Notes: a model not told the origin generated them from the sequence alone. 64,000 nt of DNA from Dendrobium chrysotoxum (GCA_019925795.1 CM034298.1:47828365-47892364); one strand, 5' to 3'. Numbered from the stretch's first letter, positions 35,390 to 47,492 are shown. Program-made: numbers and translations.

Positions 35390-36770
35390 CGGTTGTCTCT
35401 ATTGTTGATTTTACCCCCAACAGTATGAGCTTCCTCTTGGGTAGGTGGATCTCGAATAAACTGTCTAAGATAACCTTGGTGGATAAGTCTTTCAGTCTCA
35501 TCATTGAGATGCTTAGAAGCTTCGGTAGTGTGGCCACGACTACGATGAAAGTGACAGTACTGTTCTTGATTTCCTATATTTGGCTTCAAAGGATTCGGCC
35601 ATTTCATTATATCTTGATCTCGAATGGCCATCAATACATTTATTTGAGATGTGCTAAGAGGGGTATACTCCTTTTCCTACCGAGGTTCCTGTCACAATAA
35701 TGGAGGCATCGGAGGAAGATTATTCTTCCCTTGCTTCTTCCTTTGTGAGGATGAATTATCCATCCCAGGTGTACCTTTGCGCTTACTATTTGTTTGCTCA
35801 AACTGCTTTCTGTGAGCATTTATGGCTTCATCTACAGAGATTTATACCTCCACACGATGGATCAGGTTGACATATGAATGAACCATGTCCCGCATGGGTG
35901 CCGAATAGAAGGGGCCATGATGGAGGCCGCCAAGAAAGACCCCTCTCAATAATTCAGGATCTACTCCTAGAATTTGTTGAGCCTCGATAAAAAATCACTG
36001 AAAATACTCCTTCAACGATTCTCCTTCATTTTGATAGATCCCGAAAAGGTGGGAACAATTCTTAGCAATTCTTCTATTGGCTATGAACTGTTCGACGAAT
36101 ACTTTGGCCAATTTGATGAATGAGGGGATCATTCCGGATGGAAGCGAAAAGAACCACATTCGTGCCTATCCTTTGAGTGTAGCAAGAAAGTTCCATTGTC
36201 AAAGATTTTGCCTTATACCTCCTTCAGGGAATTCTTCCCATACTAATCTTCACAGTTCATGATGTAGAGCATTGTGAGGGAGCTCAGCGATATGAGGTAA
36301 GTCTAACTCTTTGGGGAGGTCCAAAGGAATGCGAGGTTGCCGACCTGTGTGAGAAGGATGGGTAGAACTTGCTATGTCAGCCAGATCATTATTTTGATGT
36401 GATTGCGGGTGTCTTCTTGGCAGAGGAAGAGGAATCTCTGCTTGAAGATGTTCAAGTTGAACATCTTCGGCCAGTGGTGGAGTTTGAGAGAGAAGAACTT
36501 CCTCCCATTGTGCTACTGCTGGTTAACGAGCCTCTCACAGGAGTTGAAAGATCTCATTCTGAGATTCTTCCATCTTTCAAATTCGCTCTTCCAAAGAAGG
36601 TCCTGAGGTTCCTTCTCTGGCATTGTATTACCCCCCAGGTAAACGGAGGCAGAAACTTGACATCCATGATTTATAGATTGATTTCTGGATTGATGGGTGT
36701 TGGAGCAGGAAGCTCCCAAGATATGATTGCTACACCTATTGGTCATCGAAGCAATACTTAGAAGTGTGGG
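35390..36770 (-). pseudogene. gag: gag remnant, element C
   Basis: Minus strand from about 36760: 'LLWKSEFERWKNLRMRSFNS', then mid-part 'GVDPELLRGVFLGGLHHGPF' with 'MRDMVHSYVNLIHRVEV' (about 35850-35970), and the end 'YCHFHRSRGHTTEASKHL' (near 35500-35560), where the Cys/His block has lost its last Cys. Plus-strand ORFs here, including 36369-36761, are shadows. Confidence 0.75.
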
Positions 36771-36779
36771 ATAGCGTTT

Positions 36780-36795
36780 CCCACAGACGGTGCCA
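36780..36795 (-). other. Primer-binding site of element C
   Basis: Minus strand TGGCACCGTCTGTGGG starts three bases inside the 5' LTR edge (36799). The matching tRNA was not identified. Confidence 0.6.
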
Positions 36796-36798
36796 AAC

Positions 36799-37788
36799 TG
36801 TTGCGGGCTAGAATATACCCGGCGATAGAGTTAGAATTTTTTGTCTCAGCGCTGTATGAAGATCTAGCACACAAACAGAAGAAAAACAAAACACCAGGAC
36901 TTTTACGTGGAAAACCCAAGAAAGGGGAAAAACCATAGGGCCTCGCCTAGTTGAAAAGACTTCACTAGTGTTTTCTTGAGGTATAAGAAGTTGAATCATC
37001 CTTATAATTTAAGATGATAAGATTACAATCCGCTTGAAATTTTGATGTCGTTTGAAAGTAGGGCAGAACTTCAAAGACACTTGTAGGTCGGAAAGAACTC
37101 CGGCATCACTTGGAAGTCGGGCGAAACTCCGATGTCACTTGGAAGTTGGGCAAAACTTCGGTAACACTTGGAAGTCAGGCGGAACTCCGGCGTCACTTGG
37201 AAGTCGGGCGGAACTCCGGCAGTGGTTGAGGAGGAGTTTCTTCCATCATATTCTTCTCTTCTTCTTCTCTTCTTCTTCTCTTCTCTTGCTTAGTTTTTTC
37301 CCTTAAGAGAAATGAGGGGTTATTTATAGTTTTTTAAGGATGGCATAACCCGTAAATAGGAGAAGGATCAAGGGCAAATGTGGAGTGGTTTGGATGGACG
37401 GCCAATATTGAATCCCTTGATCACAGACCATTTGTTAGACATTTGAGGGTCTTAATGATATCAAAATTCAACGATCTAGGGCTTGTTGGATTTGTTTCGC
37501 TGAGCCGCTCGATTCGACTATAAGCATGTCATGTTTGGAAACCGTCTGGTAATCCAAATTATGGATTGAACCTTCCAAATGTGCTTCGGGTCTTTGATTT
37601 AGACCCATTTGGGCTTGGATTGAGTTGAATTTAATGTCGTTGGGTTCATATTTTTGAGACGTTCAGTTCGACTGTAGGTTTGCTGAAATCAGATTTCAAA
37701 TGGTCCTAAATTTAATTTTTAAAGCTTTTGACTTACTTTATACCTCGAGATTCATGCCCGATCAAGATAATTTTTTTATGATATATCA
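36799..37788 (-). repeat. 5' LTR of element C
   Basis: 990 bases, TGTTGCGGG...ATATATCA on the plus strand. The 30-bp minisatellite has six units (37044-37220). By eye roughly 90% identical to the 3' LTR, suggesting an old insertion. Confidence 0.9.
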
Positions 37789-37793
37789 AGCCT
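37789..37793. repeat. Target-site duplication of element C (right)
   Basis: AGCCT, identical to 27344-27348. Confidence 0.85.
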
Positions 37794-40300
37794 AAGACTA
37801 AAGTGTGTGGGGTAGGCAGTGTGGCTTGGATATGTCCTATATAGAGTACTTAATTAAAGTTATTTGATATTCTAGTTGGTTTAAAGGCTTAAGAAAATTT
37901 TTAATTAAAGTTTAAATATTAATGATTTAAAATTGATTTTAAAATATATTATTTTAAAGTTAAATGGATACCACCTTTGTTGCTCTCTGAGGCCATGAAG
38001 TTTATTTCATATTCCTTGGGGCTAACTTAATAGCCTTGTAGGCCTAGGTTATCCAGTGGTAACCGATATAATTAATTAATTTAAAAAAATTAAAATTTGA
38101 AGGTTAATGAATTTTAAATAAGCTTGATTGGTTATTGATTTTAAAGGTTTGAATTAATTAGGTTTGCTATCAACCAGTTCGTGGCGTTGTGCCCCCAGGC
38201 TCGAGGAACAAACCCTCCTTAGGACACAACCTCACAGCCCAGAGTAGTCCATCCTAAAAACTTAGTTGATATAATTATATTAAAGATTTTAAGTTTGATT
38301 GGACCATTAATAATCAATTAATTTTAAGATTTTAACACTCCATTGAATCCATTCATGGAGTTGTGCCACTAAGCTCGAGGAACCACGCCTCCTTAGGACA
38401 CTTAGCCCCATAGCCGAGAGTAGTCTATCTTAAAAAACTTTATCTCTAGAGTGGTTGTTGTGTATTAAAGGGTTGGTTGAGTAATTTTAATATTAATTTA
38501 ATATTTTCTAGAATTTGAAATTAATTATCAAATTTTAGAATTTTTTGGATTATTTTGATCATTTAATTAAAAGGTCAAAAATTAACTTTTGGATTTAATT
38601 AAATTTCTAGAGTTTTGATATTTTTCTTAAATATTAGACATTTTAATGAGTAATTGGGTTTTGAGTTTGCTCGATTTGAAGTTTTTTTATGAAAAGTTAT
38701 GAATTTTTAAAGTTTTGACTTGAAATTTTAATTTAAAAGTTGATCGCATTATTGACTTTTTAGATTTGAGTCATTTCAGGTGGTTTGATATTTTTAATAA
38801 ATATTAAACCCCAAATGGAGTCCAATGCCTTTTAGTTTTCTCAAATTTAAATTTTCTATAATTAGTTATGATTTTGCAAAGTTTTGGGTATTTATTTAAA
38901 TTTTTAAAATTGTTTAATTAAGGATGTTTTAAAGATTTGAATCCAAATGAATTCTCAACTCCTTGAATCATCTCTGAAGGTCAGGAATGACCTAAGGAGA
39001 GCTTTTCAAGCGTTTGAGAATTTTTTAGAATTTTTAATTAATTAAATTAATTAAATATTAATTTTTAATTAAAATTAAATTAAGTTTAAATTTGATATAA
39101 AATCAAGAGGCTTTTATTTTTCTTGGATTAAAATTTGAATTCTAGGGAGTTTAAGGGATTATGTGTATTTTTTGAATTTAAATTTGATTTATTATAATTT
39201 TTAGAAGTTTTAAAGTCTAATTAAGGGTTTAAAATTAAGTAAATTAATTAAAGGGCTTAATGATTTTTAAAATTATTTTAAATTTTCCCTAGGGCAGAGA
39301 GTGTCATTAGGTTTAAGTGTCTTAAATTTTATGTCATTAGGGTATGTATCCTAATTTTTAAAATTAATCTAAGTTCTCTAAATATAGGTCCTTAATTATT
39401 ATCCTTAATGATGTCACTAAGTTTTATGGCCTTAAATCAATATCTTAACCAACCCTTGACATACATATATATAAAAATGCATAATCAAACTCAAGTCCTT
39501 AAATCTAGGAGAGCCTAGGCTAAGTGGTGTGTGGATCCTAAGCATGCAAGGATTAAATACTAATTAACATGACTAATTATGTGATTAGTAAATAAATGGA
39601 ACACAATTATTCACTAACCCTTCCCCCATGAATTCCATTCACATACTCAAGCTATGTTGAAAATTTTCAAATGAAAACACAAAGCTCACAAGATTTAATA
39701 AAAATAATTTTAAAGTTTATTTAAATATTAGAAAATACTTTCCAAAGAAATCTAATTTCCAAAGAAATCTAATTTCTAGAAAAATTTAATATAATTCAAA
39801 ATAATTTCCAAATAAATCTAAAAGTAAATCTAAAATAATTTTAAAATTAATTTTGAAAATACTTTAAGAATTTAATATGATTTAAAAAGAGATTTTGAAT
39901 TTTTAAATAATTATTTAAGTTGAATATTATATATTATTATAATAAGATCATTTAAAATAACTAATTAAAACATCTTAAATTAAATTAGACTTTAAATTAA
40001 ACTAAAATTGTTTAATTAAAATATTTTAAATATTTATCTGAAATATTTAAATATGTTTTAAAAATAAAAATTTTAAATTTTATCAAATATTTTAATCATT
40101 TTTTGATTAAATGTTAATTTAAAATACCTAATATTTAGTAATTAGAATAATTCAAAAAATATAATACTATAAATTAATTTTAATTTTAAATGGTAGAGCA
40201 CAATTTTCTAAACAATTTGATATATTATATGTTGAATATAGCTTAATATTTAATTTTTTAATAATTATTTAAAGATTTCTAATTTTAAAATAATTTTAAA
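37794..40300. other. AT-rich flanking DNA, mostly unrecognised
   Basis: Long ATTTAATTTTAAAATT-type sequence with many stops in all frames. The only structure seen is the direct repeat listed separately at 38171-38440. Confidence 0.5.
38171..38440. repeat. Two direct repeats of about 95 bp, 172 bases apart
   Basis: 38171-38265 and 38343-38440 share 'gttgtgcc', 'ctcgaggaac', 'cctccttaggaca', 'gagagtagtc' and 'taaaaaactt' in order. The pattern resembles part of a tandem array. A third, weaker echo may be near 37980-38060. Confidence 0.6.
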
Positions 40301-41949
40301 AGAAACGGCGGTGGCGGTGACGGAGAGCCACACATTAGGCCCTGATTGAGCAAACAAAAAATGCGGGCAATCATTGCTGGCGGCGCATTAATTCCCAATG
40401 ATTGCACCGTCGATAATTATTGGCAATTAGTGCTGCCGAAATGAAACTGCGGATGATGTTTACTTAACCACATTAACGAGCTCTCAGGGCCGCTAGATCT
40501 TTCTCATTTTAAAATCAATGACTCAGATTGAGCTAGACAGATCAAATAACTATGGGATTAGATCCACGGTCGAACGAATGCGTAAAATGGTTAAATCCGA
40601 ACCGTTGATTGTAAAATGAATGGTTCGAATTTCACGTAACGTAAGGGTTATGTGAACCGAACCCTAGAGCTTGTTTTCGAGCTCATTCTCTCGATCAGAT
40701 GGATTATTTTGAACAAAGGTTTAAACTTAAGTCCTAGGCATGAACAAAAATTATGGGGAATAAATTTTATGCATTGAAAAATACTTTATAAAAAGCTAAT
40801 TAACTCCAAAGCTAGTGACATAGGGTTAGAGTTTTCAGGAGTTTTTACCATTGGATCAATGGGAAAATGGTATGGTTGCACTTGTAGATTGTCCACACTC
40901 CTTTTTGCTTCAGAGGTTGCAGTCTGAGAAGCTATGGATGGAGCTGTATAACCCGTGGATGAATTAAGGCCTTGGTTTACCATAATCTGGGCACCGATGA
41001 ACTTTGGCCGGTTGGATTTTAATGGGGAGGTATGGAGGAGTTGCTGGGGAGCTCAAGCGAACAATGACTTGGGCTTGGGGAGACTGGAGTGGAGAGATAA
41101 TGTTTAAGTGATAATGAGAGCTCAAGTGGGGATGTTTTCCCTATTCAATTGTCCCCAGATCGAATGGAGGGCTAGGATCTACTAGGTGGACTCCCTGATG
41201 GCTGCCAACTGTGCTGGAGGGTAGTTGGGAGGAGAGGGAATCAAAGGACAAGGGTACATCCTATGTGGAAAAGGTTTTTTGTCCCTTTTGAGCATGTGGA
41301 TATAATCCTAGCTGTTTGATCTTGATCTAATGGTTGGAAAGTAGCTTAGGAATATTCTAGAGCACCTCCCAATAGCTAGATAGGTTGGAGTAAAAGAGAA
41401 TACCATGTCATCAAAGATTTTGATTATTTTATGTTCTTTCAAGGTTTGTTGACTTTGTTGACCAGTCAACTAGTCAACAATAGGTGAGGTGGCATCTAAG
41501 TGTTGCCTAGGTATCATTAATATAAGTTGTAAAGGGTTTTAGTTCTTGGAACCTTGGCATAATGCATATGTAAGAAGGTTTGACCAAATCTTAATTGGTT
41601 GACTTAGTCAAATCTATTAAACTTTGCTTAGCTTATGGTTTATATAGATTCAAATAATGAAGGGGATTGATTTTGAAAGTTCAATGAAGTTTGGAGATTT
41701 GATAAGGTCCAAATGGCTTGAAATGACCTCATGCATTGAAAGGATCATTTATTGATTGGGTTTGATCAAGTTAAAGCCCATAGTGATTTGACTTCAAATT
41801 TATTTAGAAATGCTTAAATTACTTATTGATGTGAGATTGAGGGTTTGTAGATTTTGAGAATTAGAGTTGAATGGTTGAGGTGGTTTTGAACCAAATAGGT
41901 CAAGTTTGACCAAAATTGGGCTCAATTGACCAAGTCAATTGATGACTGG
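40301..41949. other. Left flank of element B, no gene recognised
   Basis: One minus-strand open stretch with an ATG (40983 to 40786, 65 codons, MVNQGLNSSTGYTAPSIASQ...) has no domain I recognise. Many TTGACC/TTGACT and GTCAA motifs occur at 41448-41950. Confidence 0.35.
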
Positions 41950-42062
41950 TGTTGACCCCTAAAACTATCCCAGAAATCATGAATTTAATAAAGATGATTT
42001 AGCTTAAATGTGGATCGCATCTTGATTTTGCTATGCAGTGGTTGAGAAAATAATCAAATGAA

Positions 42063-42530
42063 GAACTTCAAGTTCTTATTGATGGAATTGATTTGTTCAG
42101 AAACATTTCTCTCTTGTCCATAGTGGGGGATGGTGTTATGGGAAAGACAACACTCTTGCAACGTGTTTGCAGAGATGAAATGACAGAGGAATTTGATCTT
42201 AAAATGTGGGTTTATGTTTCCATCAACTTTGATGTAAAAAAAAAAATGGATTCACTTGATGCACTCCAAAAGAAACTTATGGAGGAGGAAACAGTTAAAT
42301 TAGCGGGCCTAGAGGAAGATGAATGTCTGCAGCTCCTCAACCCTCATGCATTGGCTGGTGTAAAGAACCCCTGATGATCATAAAATTTTTAGTTAAGAGC
42401 CATTGTTGGAGAAATAGTTAAAAATCTTATAGGATCTCCGTTGGCAACTAAAGTCATTGGTGGTGTTCTGAAGGACAACTTGGATGAAAGGTATTGGAGG
42501 ATAGTTCTAGAAAGTAATTTATTTGCGATA
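42063..42530 (+). pseudogene. Captured NB-ARC (plant disease-resistance) gene fragment in 5' LTR of element B
   Basis: The frame reads LFRNISLLSIVGDGVMGKTT (P-loop near 42120-42155), EEFDLKMWVYVSINFDVKKK (RNBS-A), then LDALQKKLMEE directly followed by LAGLEEDECLQLLNPHALAG. A stop and one-base shift at 42372 follow, then VGEIVKNLIGSPLATKVIGG and VLKDNLDERYWRIVLESN (GLPL block). The kinase-2 and RNBS-B/C blocks are missing, so about 90 residues were deleted before the element last moved: the 3' LTR has the same join. These are recognition motifs of NLR immune receptors; no LRR is present and it cannot work as a receptor. Confidence 0.8.
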
Positions 42531-42550
42531 AAAATAACGAATCAAGCAGC

Positions 42551-43560
42551 GCGAGACTAATTAAATGATGCCTGATTGTGAAACAGACTTCACCACCGCG
42601 TCCGAAATTCTTTCAACCTTTAAAAACTACTTTTTGTTTATTCAATTTGAAGCATTTGGATTGGCGGCGCGACCGAGATGATTCAAATACAGCAAGTGCA
42701 TTTCAAGAAAATTGGCCTCATCATCGCCCAAATGATATCCGATTGAAAAACAAACTTCGCCATTGCATCTGAAATGCTGTCAACCTCTAAAAACTATATT
42801 TTTATTCAATTTGAAGTAAACGGATTGGTGGCATGAATCTCGAGGCAATTTGAATATAAGGACACATATATCGAGGAAATTGACCTCGTCGTCGCCCAAA
42901 TGACATCAGATTGTGAAATGGACTACATCGTTGCATCTAAAACGTCATCGACATCAAAAATATACAATTTTTTAAATTAATTTGGGTCAATCGGGGTGGT
43001 GGCATGCAAATCAAAGCGATCCTAATGCAATATAATAATGCACATTTCAATGAAAATTGGCCTCGTCGTCGCCCAAATGATCTTCGATCGACGAACAAAC
43101 TTCGCCACTGCTTCTAGAACATCCCAAATACTTAAGAATGACTTTTAATTTGATTGAATTAAATGACATACAAGAAAGTCAGCATGAATTTTGAGGTAAA
43201 ACACAAATCACAAGATAATGATGCGCATGCTAAGAAATTTAGCCCTCGGTGTTGACCAAATGATCTCTGATTGATGAATGAACTTCTCCACCACATCCGA
43301 AACACTATCAATACTCTAAGTTGACTATCAATTTGTCCAAATTAAAATTGTGTCGTAACCGATGAGGGTTCTAATACAATAACGCTTATTTTGAGGAAAT
43401 TAACGCTCAGCGCTAACCAAATGATGTCCGATCGCAAAACGGACTATGTCATCATAATCGAAACCTCAGCAATACCCTAAATACACTATTAATTTATCTA
43501 ATTTTGATATTCGACAAAATTGACATGTTAAATGAGGTAAGAATGCACGAAAATCAAGGA
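42551..43560 (+). repeat. Six diverged tandem repeats of 161-181 bp in 5' LTR of element B
   Basis: Units start at about 42551, 42712, 42880, 43057, 43238 and 43400. Each opens with 'ttggcctcgtcgtcgcccaa' or a variant, then 'atgacatccgattgtgaaac' (or similar) and 'gacttcgccattgcatctga'. Divergence between units is high, so the array is old. The 3' LTR holds the same six at 62456-63433. Confidence 0.8.
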
Positions 43561-43714
43561 GTTCCACACAAAATGAGATGATTTCAGTAAATAATATGTT
43601 GCTGGCACTTCCAATTAAGGTGAATACCAGTTATATCAAGTCATTATTAATGTTGCTTATAAATTTAAACAAAAATGGCAAGTCAAAACAAAAATTAAAA
43701 TCACATTTAATGTT

Positions 43715-43935
43715 ACCTCGTATGCTTTGAACTGTTTTCCTGCTTCGAATCTCTGGTGATCTCCCAAAATCCCGTTGAAGGCAAGTCTAATAGATGTCAA
43801 AACAGCCCCCGAGGCTTGAGCTCGATCAAAAGAAAATAAGATCTCTTCTATTGTCAAAAGGAAGCCTTCTTTACCTTTGAACTCCTCGGCACGTCCGTCT
43901 CTCACAGCAAGAGCCAACACAGGCCAACAAAACAT
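43715..43935 (-). pseudogene. Exon-like host gene fragment, antisense in 5' LTR of element B
   Basis: Minus strand: open reading ...EEFKGKEGFLLTIEEILFSF, then DRAQASGAVLTSIRLAFNGI and LGDHQRFEAGKQFKAYE, ending in a consensus splice donor GAG|GTAACA near 43715. The codon pattern looks like real protein, but I do not recognise the family. The 3' LTR keeps it at 63594-63775 with few changes. Upstream DNA to 44280 is GC-richer than the surroundings and may be the captured 5' part of the same gene. Confidence 0.5.
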
Positions 43936-44399
43936 CCACCTTCACTGTGCCGAGAACCGGCCAGCTTTCCCTCTATCCCACCTGCCTGAAAGCCTCGAAA
44001 TCCCCTCATGCAACTTCTCGAGAAGTCTCAGACGCAGGAGTCGCCTGTACCTGCAGCTAGCCGAGCAATCCTTGCTCACTGTGGTTGCCAAAATCCTACA
44101 GGTTTATGCCTGCACAACCGTCCTCTGCTCAACCTAAACTACCCTTTATCGCAGCCTCCCACGACACTGCCGCCCACTCCTCAATCCTCTAGCCGATACC
44201 TTATCCTCCGTCAACCAAACCCACAGTCATTTGAAGCCTCACCCGATCTCTTGTTTATCTTGCACAGGAGTTTCCTTTAACGTAGCCGGTGATTTTAAAG
44301 CCAGAGGTAATGGAATCTACTATTGTCCCATTGAATCTTGGGTGGTATCCCGTGAACTGTGCATGCTCACATGGTTTAACACTTTCCTTTTTTGTCTTT

Positions 44400-45295
44400 T
44401 AGTAAAAAAAATATATATATATATTTAAGGCCCTTTTTTTTGGATGAATTCAATCATCATTAGGGCCATTACACTATGCGTCTAAAAGGAATATATTCAA
44501 CTGAAAAAGTTTTTCCAAGGGTAATGGTACAAATCTCTTTCCATAAAATATATGATGTTTGAATCAGATTTCTAAAGCTTGAGCCATGCAAATATATACT
44601 AAAGATCCCCTTTCATTTTTTTTTTAAAACATTGTGACATTAAAGTTCATCTTCACATAAAAAAAAAATCCGAAAGCAAGTTATTTCCTTTCTGTGTTAT
44701 TTAAGTAATATTTATTGTTATATACATACATCATTTAGTTATTGTTTATTCCAAAATCTATTCACTATTATACTTAGTATTTAATTAGCATTCTCTGTTA
44801 TTCAAAGTTAGCATTCTTATCGCTTGTTAGTATTACTAACTAATGTTGCTTATGTATATATATAAGTCGTCGTATATATTGCTACATACATATGCATATT
44901 ATTAAGATTATTAGTTGAATGTATATATATATACTATTTTATATATGTGCTAATTATATAGAAATATTGGATTCTTTTCATTTATTTTTATTTATTTTTA
45001 TTTTTATTTTATTAATTGCCTTAATTGATGTTTTTACATAAACATATATATGCCTATGTATACATATATGTCTCTTTTTATTTATTATTTATTATTATTA
45101 TTATTAAGTTTTATGTGCATATATATGCTTGTGGTGTAGGTGTCAAAATAAAAAATAATAAAAAAAGAGAGAGAGAAAAAAAAGGGAGAGAAAAGAAAAA
45201 AAAAAGAGAGAGAAAAGAAAAAAAAAGAGAGAGGGAGTTCAAAAAAAAACAAAAAGAGAAGAAAAAAAAGAAAAGAAAAAGAGAGGTTTTTGTAC
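44400..45295. repeat. Microsatellite-rich AT then GA tract in 5' LTR of element B
   Basis: (TA)n and TTTATTT repeats at 44410-45110, then a purine tract of AAAAGAGAGAG type at 45150-45290. ORFs here are low-complexity artefacts. Confidence 0.75.
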
Positions 45296-45390
45296 CTTAA
45301 TTCATCGCCGCCGCCAACAACTCCTCGCCGCGAAGGTATAATTTTCAAATCCAAAAATTCCAAGAGCCCACTTTCGTCGTTTGCGACAGA

Positions 45391-45750
45391 TTGAAAAAAC
45401 ACCTATGCACACGCTTTATTGCACGTGGTGGGATGGGGCCGCGGTGCGGCGCCTACGACGAGGCGGGTAATCACCTTAAGCCTCATTTTAGCATTCGCGG
45501 TGTACCGAAAAACCACCTATGCATGAGCTTTATTACACGTGGTGGGATGGGACCCCGGTGTGGCGCCTACAATGAAATGGGGTTATCTATAAGTACCCTC
45601 GAGCGAGGGGAAAGCAAACTATCTTTTTAAATAGGTACCATCAAAGACCCCATGCACGCACTTTATTGTGCATGGTGGGAATGAAGACTACGATCGAGGT
45701 GTCTAAGGACACCTACCATGCATGCATTTTATTGCATGTGGTGGGAAGGC
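45391..45750 (+). repeat. Hairpin-bearing repeats in 5' LTR of element B
   Basis: Four units near 45405, 45518, 45645 and 45715 contain CACACGCTTTATTGCACGTGG or relatives, with arms such as ATGCA/TGCAT, followed by 'gtgggatggggc'. Homologous in place to element A 780-1200. The plus-strand frame gives repeated ARGGMGPRCGAYDEAG, probably without coding meaning. Confidence 0.7.
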
Positions 45751-46544
45751 TCAGACTCCTGTAGTTTTTCCCCTAAATGGGGGAGACGCCGGGAGGCTGC
45801 CAAAATTTTGTTTGAAAAAGGCAAAGGACTTGCAAACTTTTGAACAATAGGGGATTTGATTTTGAACAACATGGAACAGAACTTAAAGCACTAAATCATA
45901 CTCAAACTAATAAAATGAATCCATAAATCATTAAATAATAAATAAACAAATGCTAAGTGAACTTGTGGAAAATATTGAAATGCATCTCAACACAAAATTA
46001 GGAGATTCGTTAGTGCACTATGATCCACCTGCAAAAAAGCAAGTAGTGCACGACAGTCTACCTGTACAATGCAGCAAACAACTCAATCCCGAAGCTGCTG
46101 TAAAATGCCACTAGATTTGCAACATCCGTACAAGCAGACAGAAGTGTTTATAAATATTCTAAAAAGTACCCCCGCACATGTGCACCTTAATTTGTATACA
46201 CATAGGAACACAAAAGGGGTAAATATAATCATAACCCACATGGGCCCCGGTGAGCATGTTATTGGTACACACGTGACGTCTAGGGATGCTGCACGAGTCA
46301 ATAAGTGAATTCAAGTTCGAGCCCGATCCTTCTATCCAGGTAGATAGGAGTCGACACGGCTTGAACTACTAAATGAATATACAACCATGGGGTCAACTAG
46401 GATATTTGTTTTATACATTCATATTAGGCCTTCAAGGCCTATAATCAAGAGAATTCACCAATAAAGGTACAAAGCCTATGAAACCCGATCCTCTATCGAC
46501 AGTTCGATAGAGTCGACAAGGTTTAATCCATAAATTTAAATGAC

Positions 46545-46640
46545 CCCACACACCCTGAGGATGGCCGTGTTGAATACAAATCTCAACCAGAGGGGTCCAT
46601 TCAAAATATTCCAAAATACCCATAAAAAATAAAAAATCTC
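46545..46640 (+). repeat. Single copy of the 115-bp LTR unit, element B
   Basis: 'ccctgaggatggccgtgttg', then 'aaatctcaaccagaggggtc'. Element A has three tandem copies of this unit. Confidence 0.6.
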
Positions 46641-47470
46641 CAAAAATATCAAAAATCTTAAATTCCAAGATATTTAAAATTGAAATAAACACCATTAACC
46701 ACTCAAAGCAAAATTCATCCACCCTCCGTAATAATTTGCCGAGGTGGACAAGTCGAAAACTACTTCAGCTCACATATAGCCAATGCCTGATCAAAAATAT
46801 CACTAGGATCCATTCTTAAACAATCTCCTACCAGTAAGGGCGCGGTACATGTCCTCTAACCGGCAGTTTCTCCGCCAAATGGCACTGCAGGATAAACGGT
46901 TATGACCCGGGGCCCTCTGAATCGAGTGGTTTTGCCTCCAAATATCACCACGTGATACCGATTATGGCCATAGCCAATACGTTCCTTATTGGCATCAAAT
47001 CCTTGAGATATGAATAAATAGGACATGATCGATAAGGCACAAAGCCCTCTGTTAGTTAAGATGGATTCAAATTTGTCCCCTTAGACAAATACTCATCCCA
47101 GGTCTACATGGTACCCTTGGACGAAACAACCCATGACTGTCGACAAGGATCTTTCTGTCAGGTTGGGTCAACTAGCTCCTCTGACTAAGTAGACCAGGGA
47201 CCACGATGGCCCGGGATGACAGAACCTTGGGATCTTGATCGGGTCTATCATCCATTCCCCCACCATCTGCTTTAAGTGCAGGATGGTGCAATTTCTAATT
47301 TTAAATATTAAATTTCCAAATCTTCCAATCTTCCAAATTCCCAAATCCTCCATATTTCAATATCCCAAACTCATGCTGCTACCATATGCCAGATGCACGT
47401 ATCCTTACGTATCTGATTGATGACTAGCCTTAATCGAAAGTTCTCTTTCGTTACTGGGTGGGGTAATTAA

Positions 47471-47492
47471 CTATAGGGGCTTGCGCCTATAG
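47471..47492. other. Conserved LTR hairpin, element B
   Basis: CTATAGGGGC, TT centre, then GCGCCTATAG with the flank 'taattaa', identical to 4539-4560 of element A. Confidence 0.5.

Larger units (their letters stand above)
27349..37788 (-). mobile_element. Element C: complete Tat-type Ty3/gypsy retrotransposon with antisense accessory gene
   Basis: LTRs at 27349-28283 and 36799-37788 with TG...CA ends (one end mutated to TA), a perfect 5-bp duplication, a primer-binding site, a polypurine tract, and gag-protease-RT-RNase H-aRNase H-integrase on the minus strand. A plus-strand accessory gene lies between integrase and the 3' LTR. All coding parts have stops. Total length is 10440 bases. Confidence 0.93.

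Noticed and set aside
36369..36761. 130-codon plus-strand ORF inside element C
   Set aside because: It lies opposite the gag remnant of C, which has recognisable gag motifs on the minus strand; the plus-strand peptide has no domain pattern.
40786..40983. 65-codon minus-strand ORF with ATG as a host gene exon
   Set aside because: The composition looks plausible, but there is no recognised domain, no splice context and no neighbouring exon.
42551..43560. CRISPR-like array
   Set aside because: The repeats are long, diverged, adjacent without unique spacers, and lie inside a plant LTR; they are an ordinary tandem repeat.
45025..45402. ORFs rich in Lys/Arg/Glu or Phe/Ser
   Set aside because: They are produced by the AAAAGAGAG purine tract and its complement; low complexity only.
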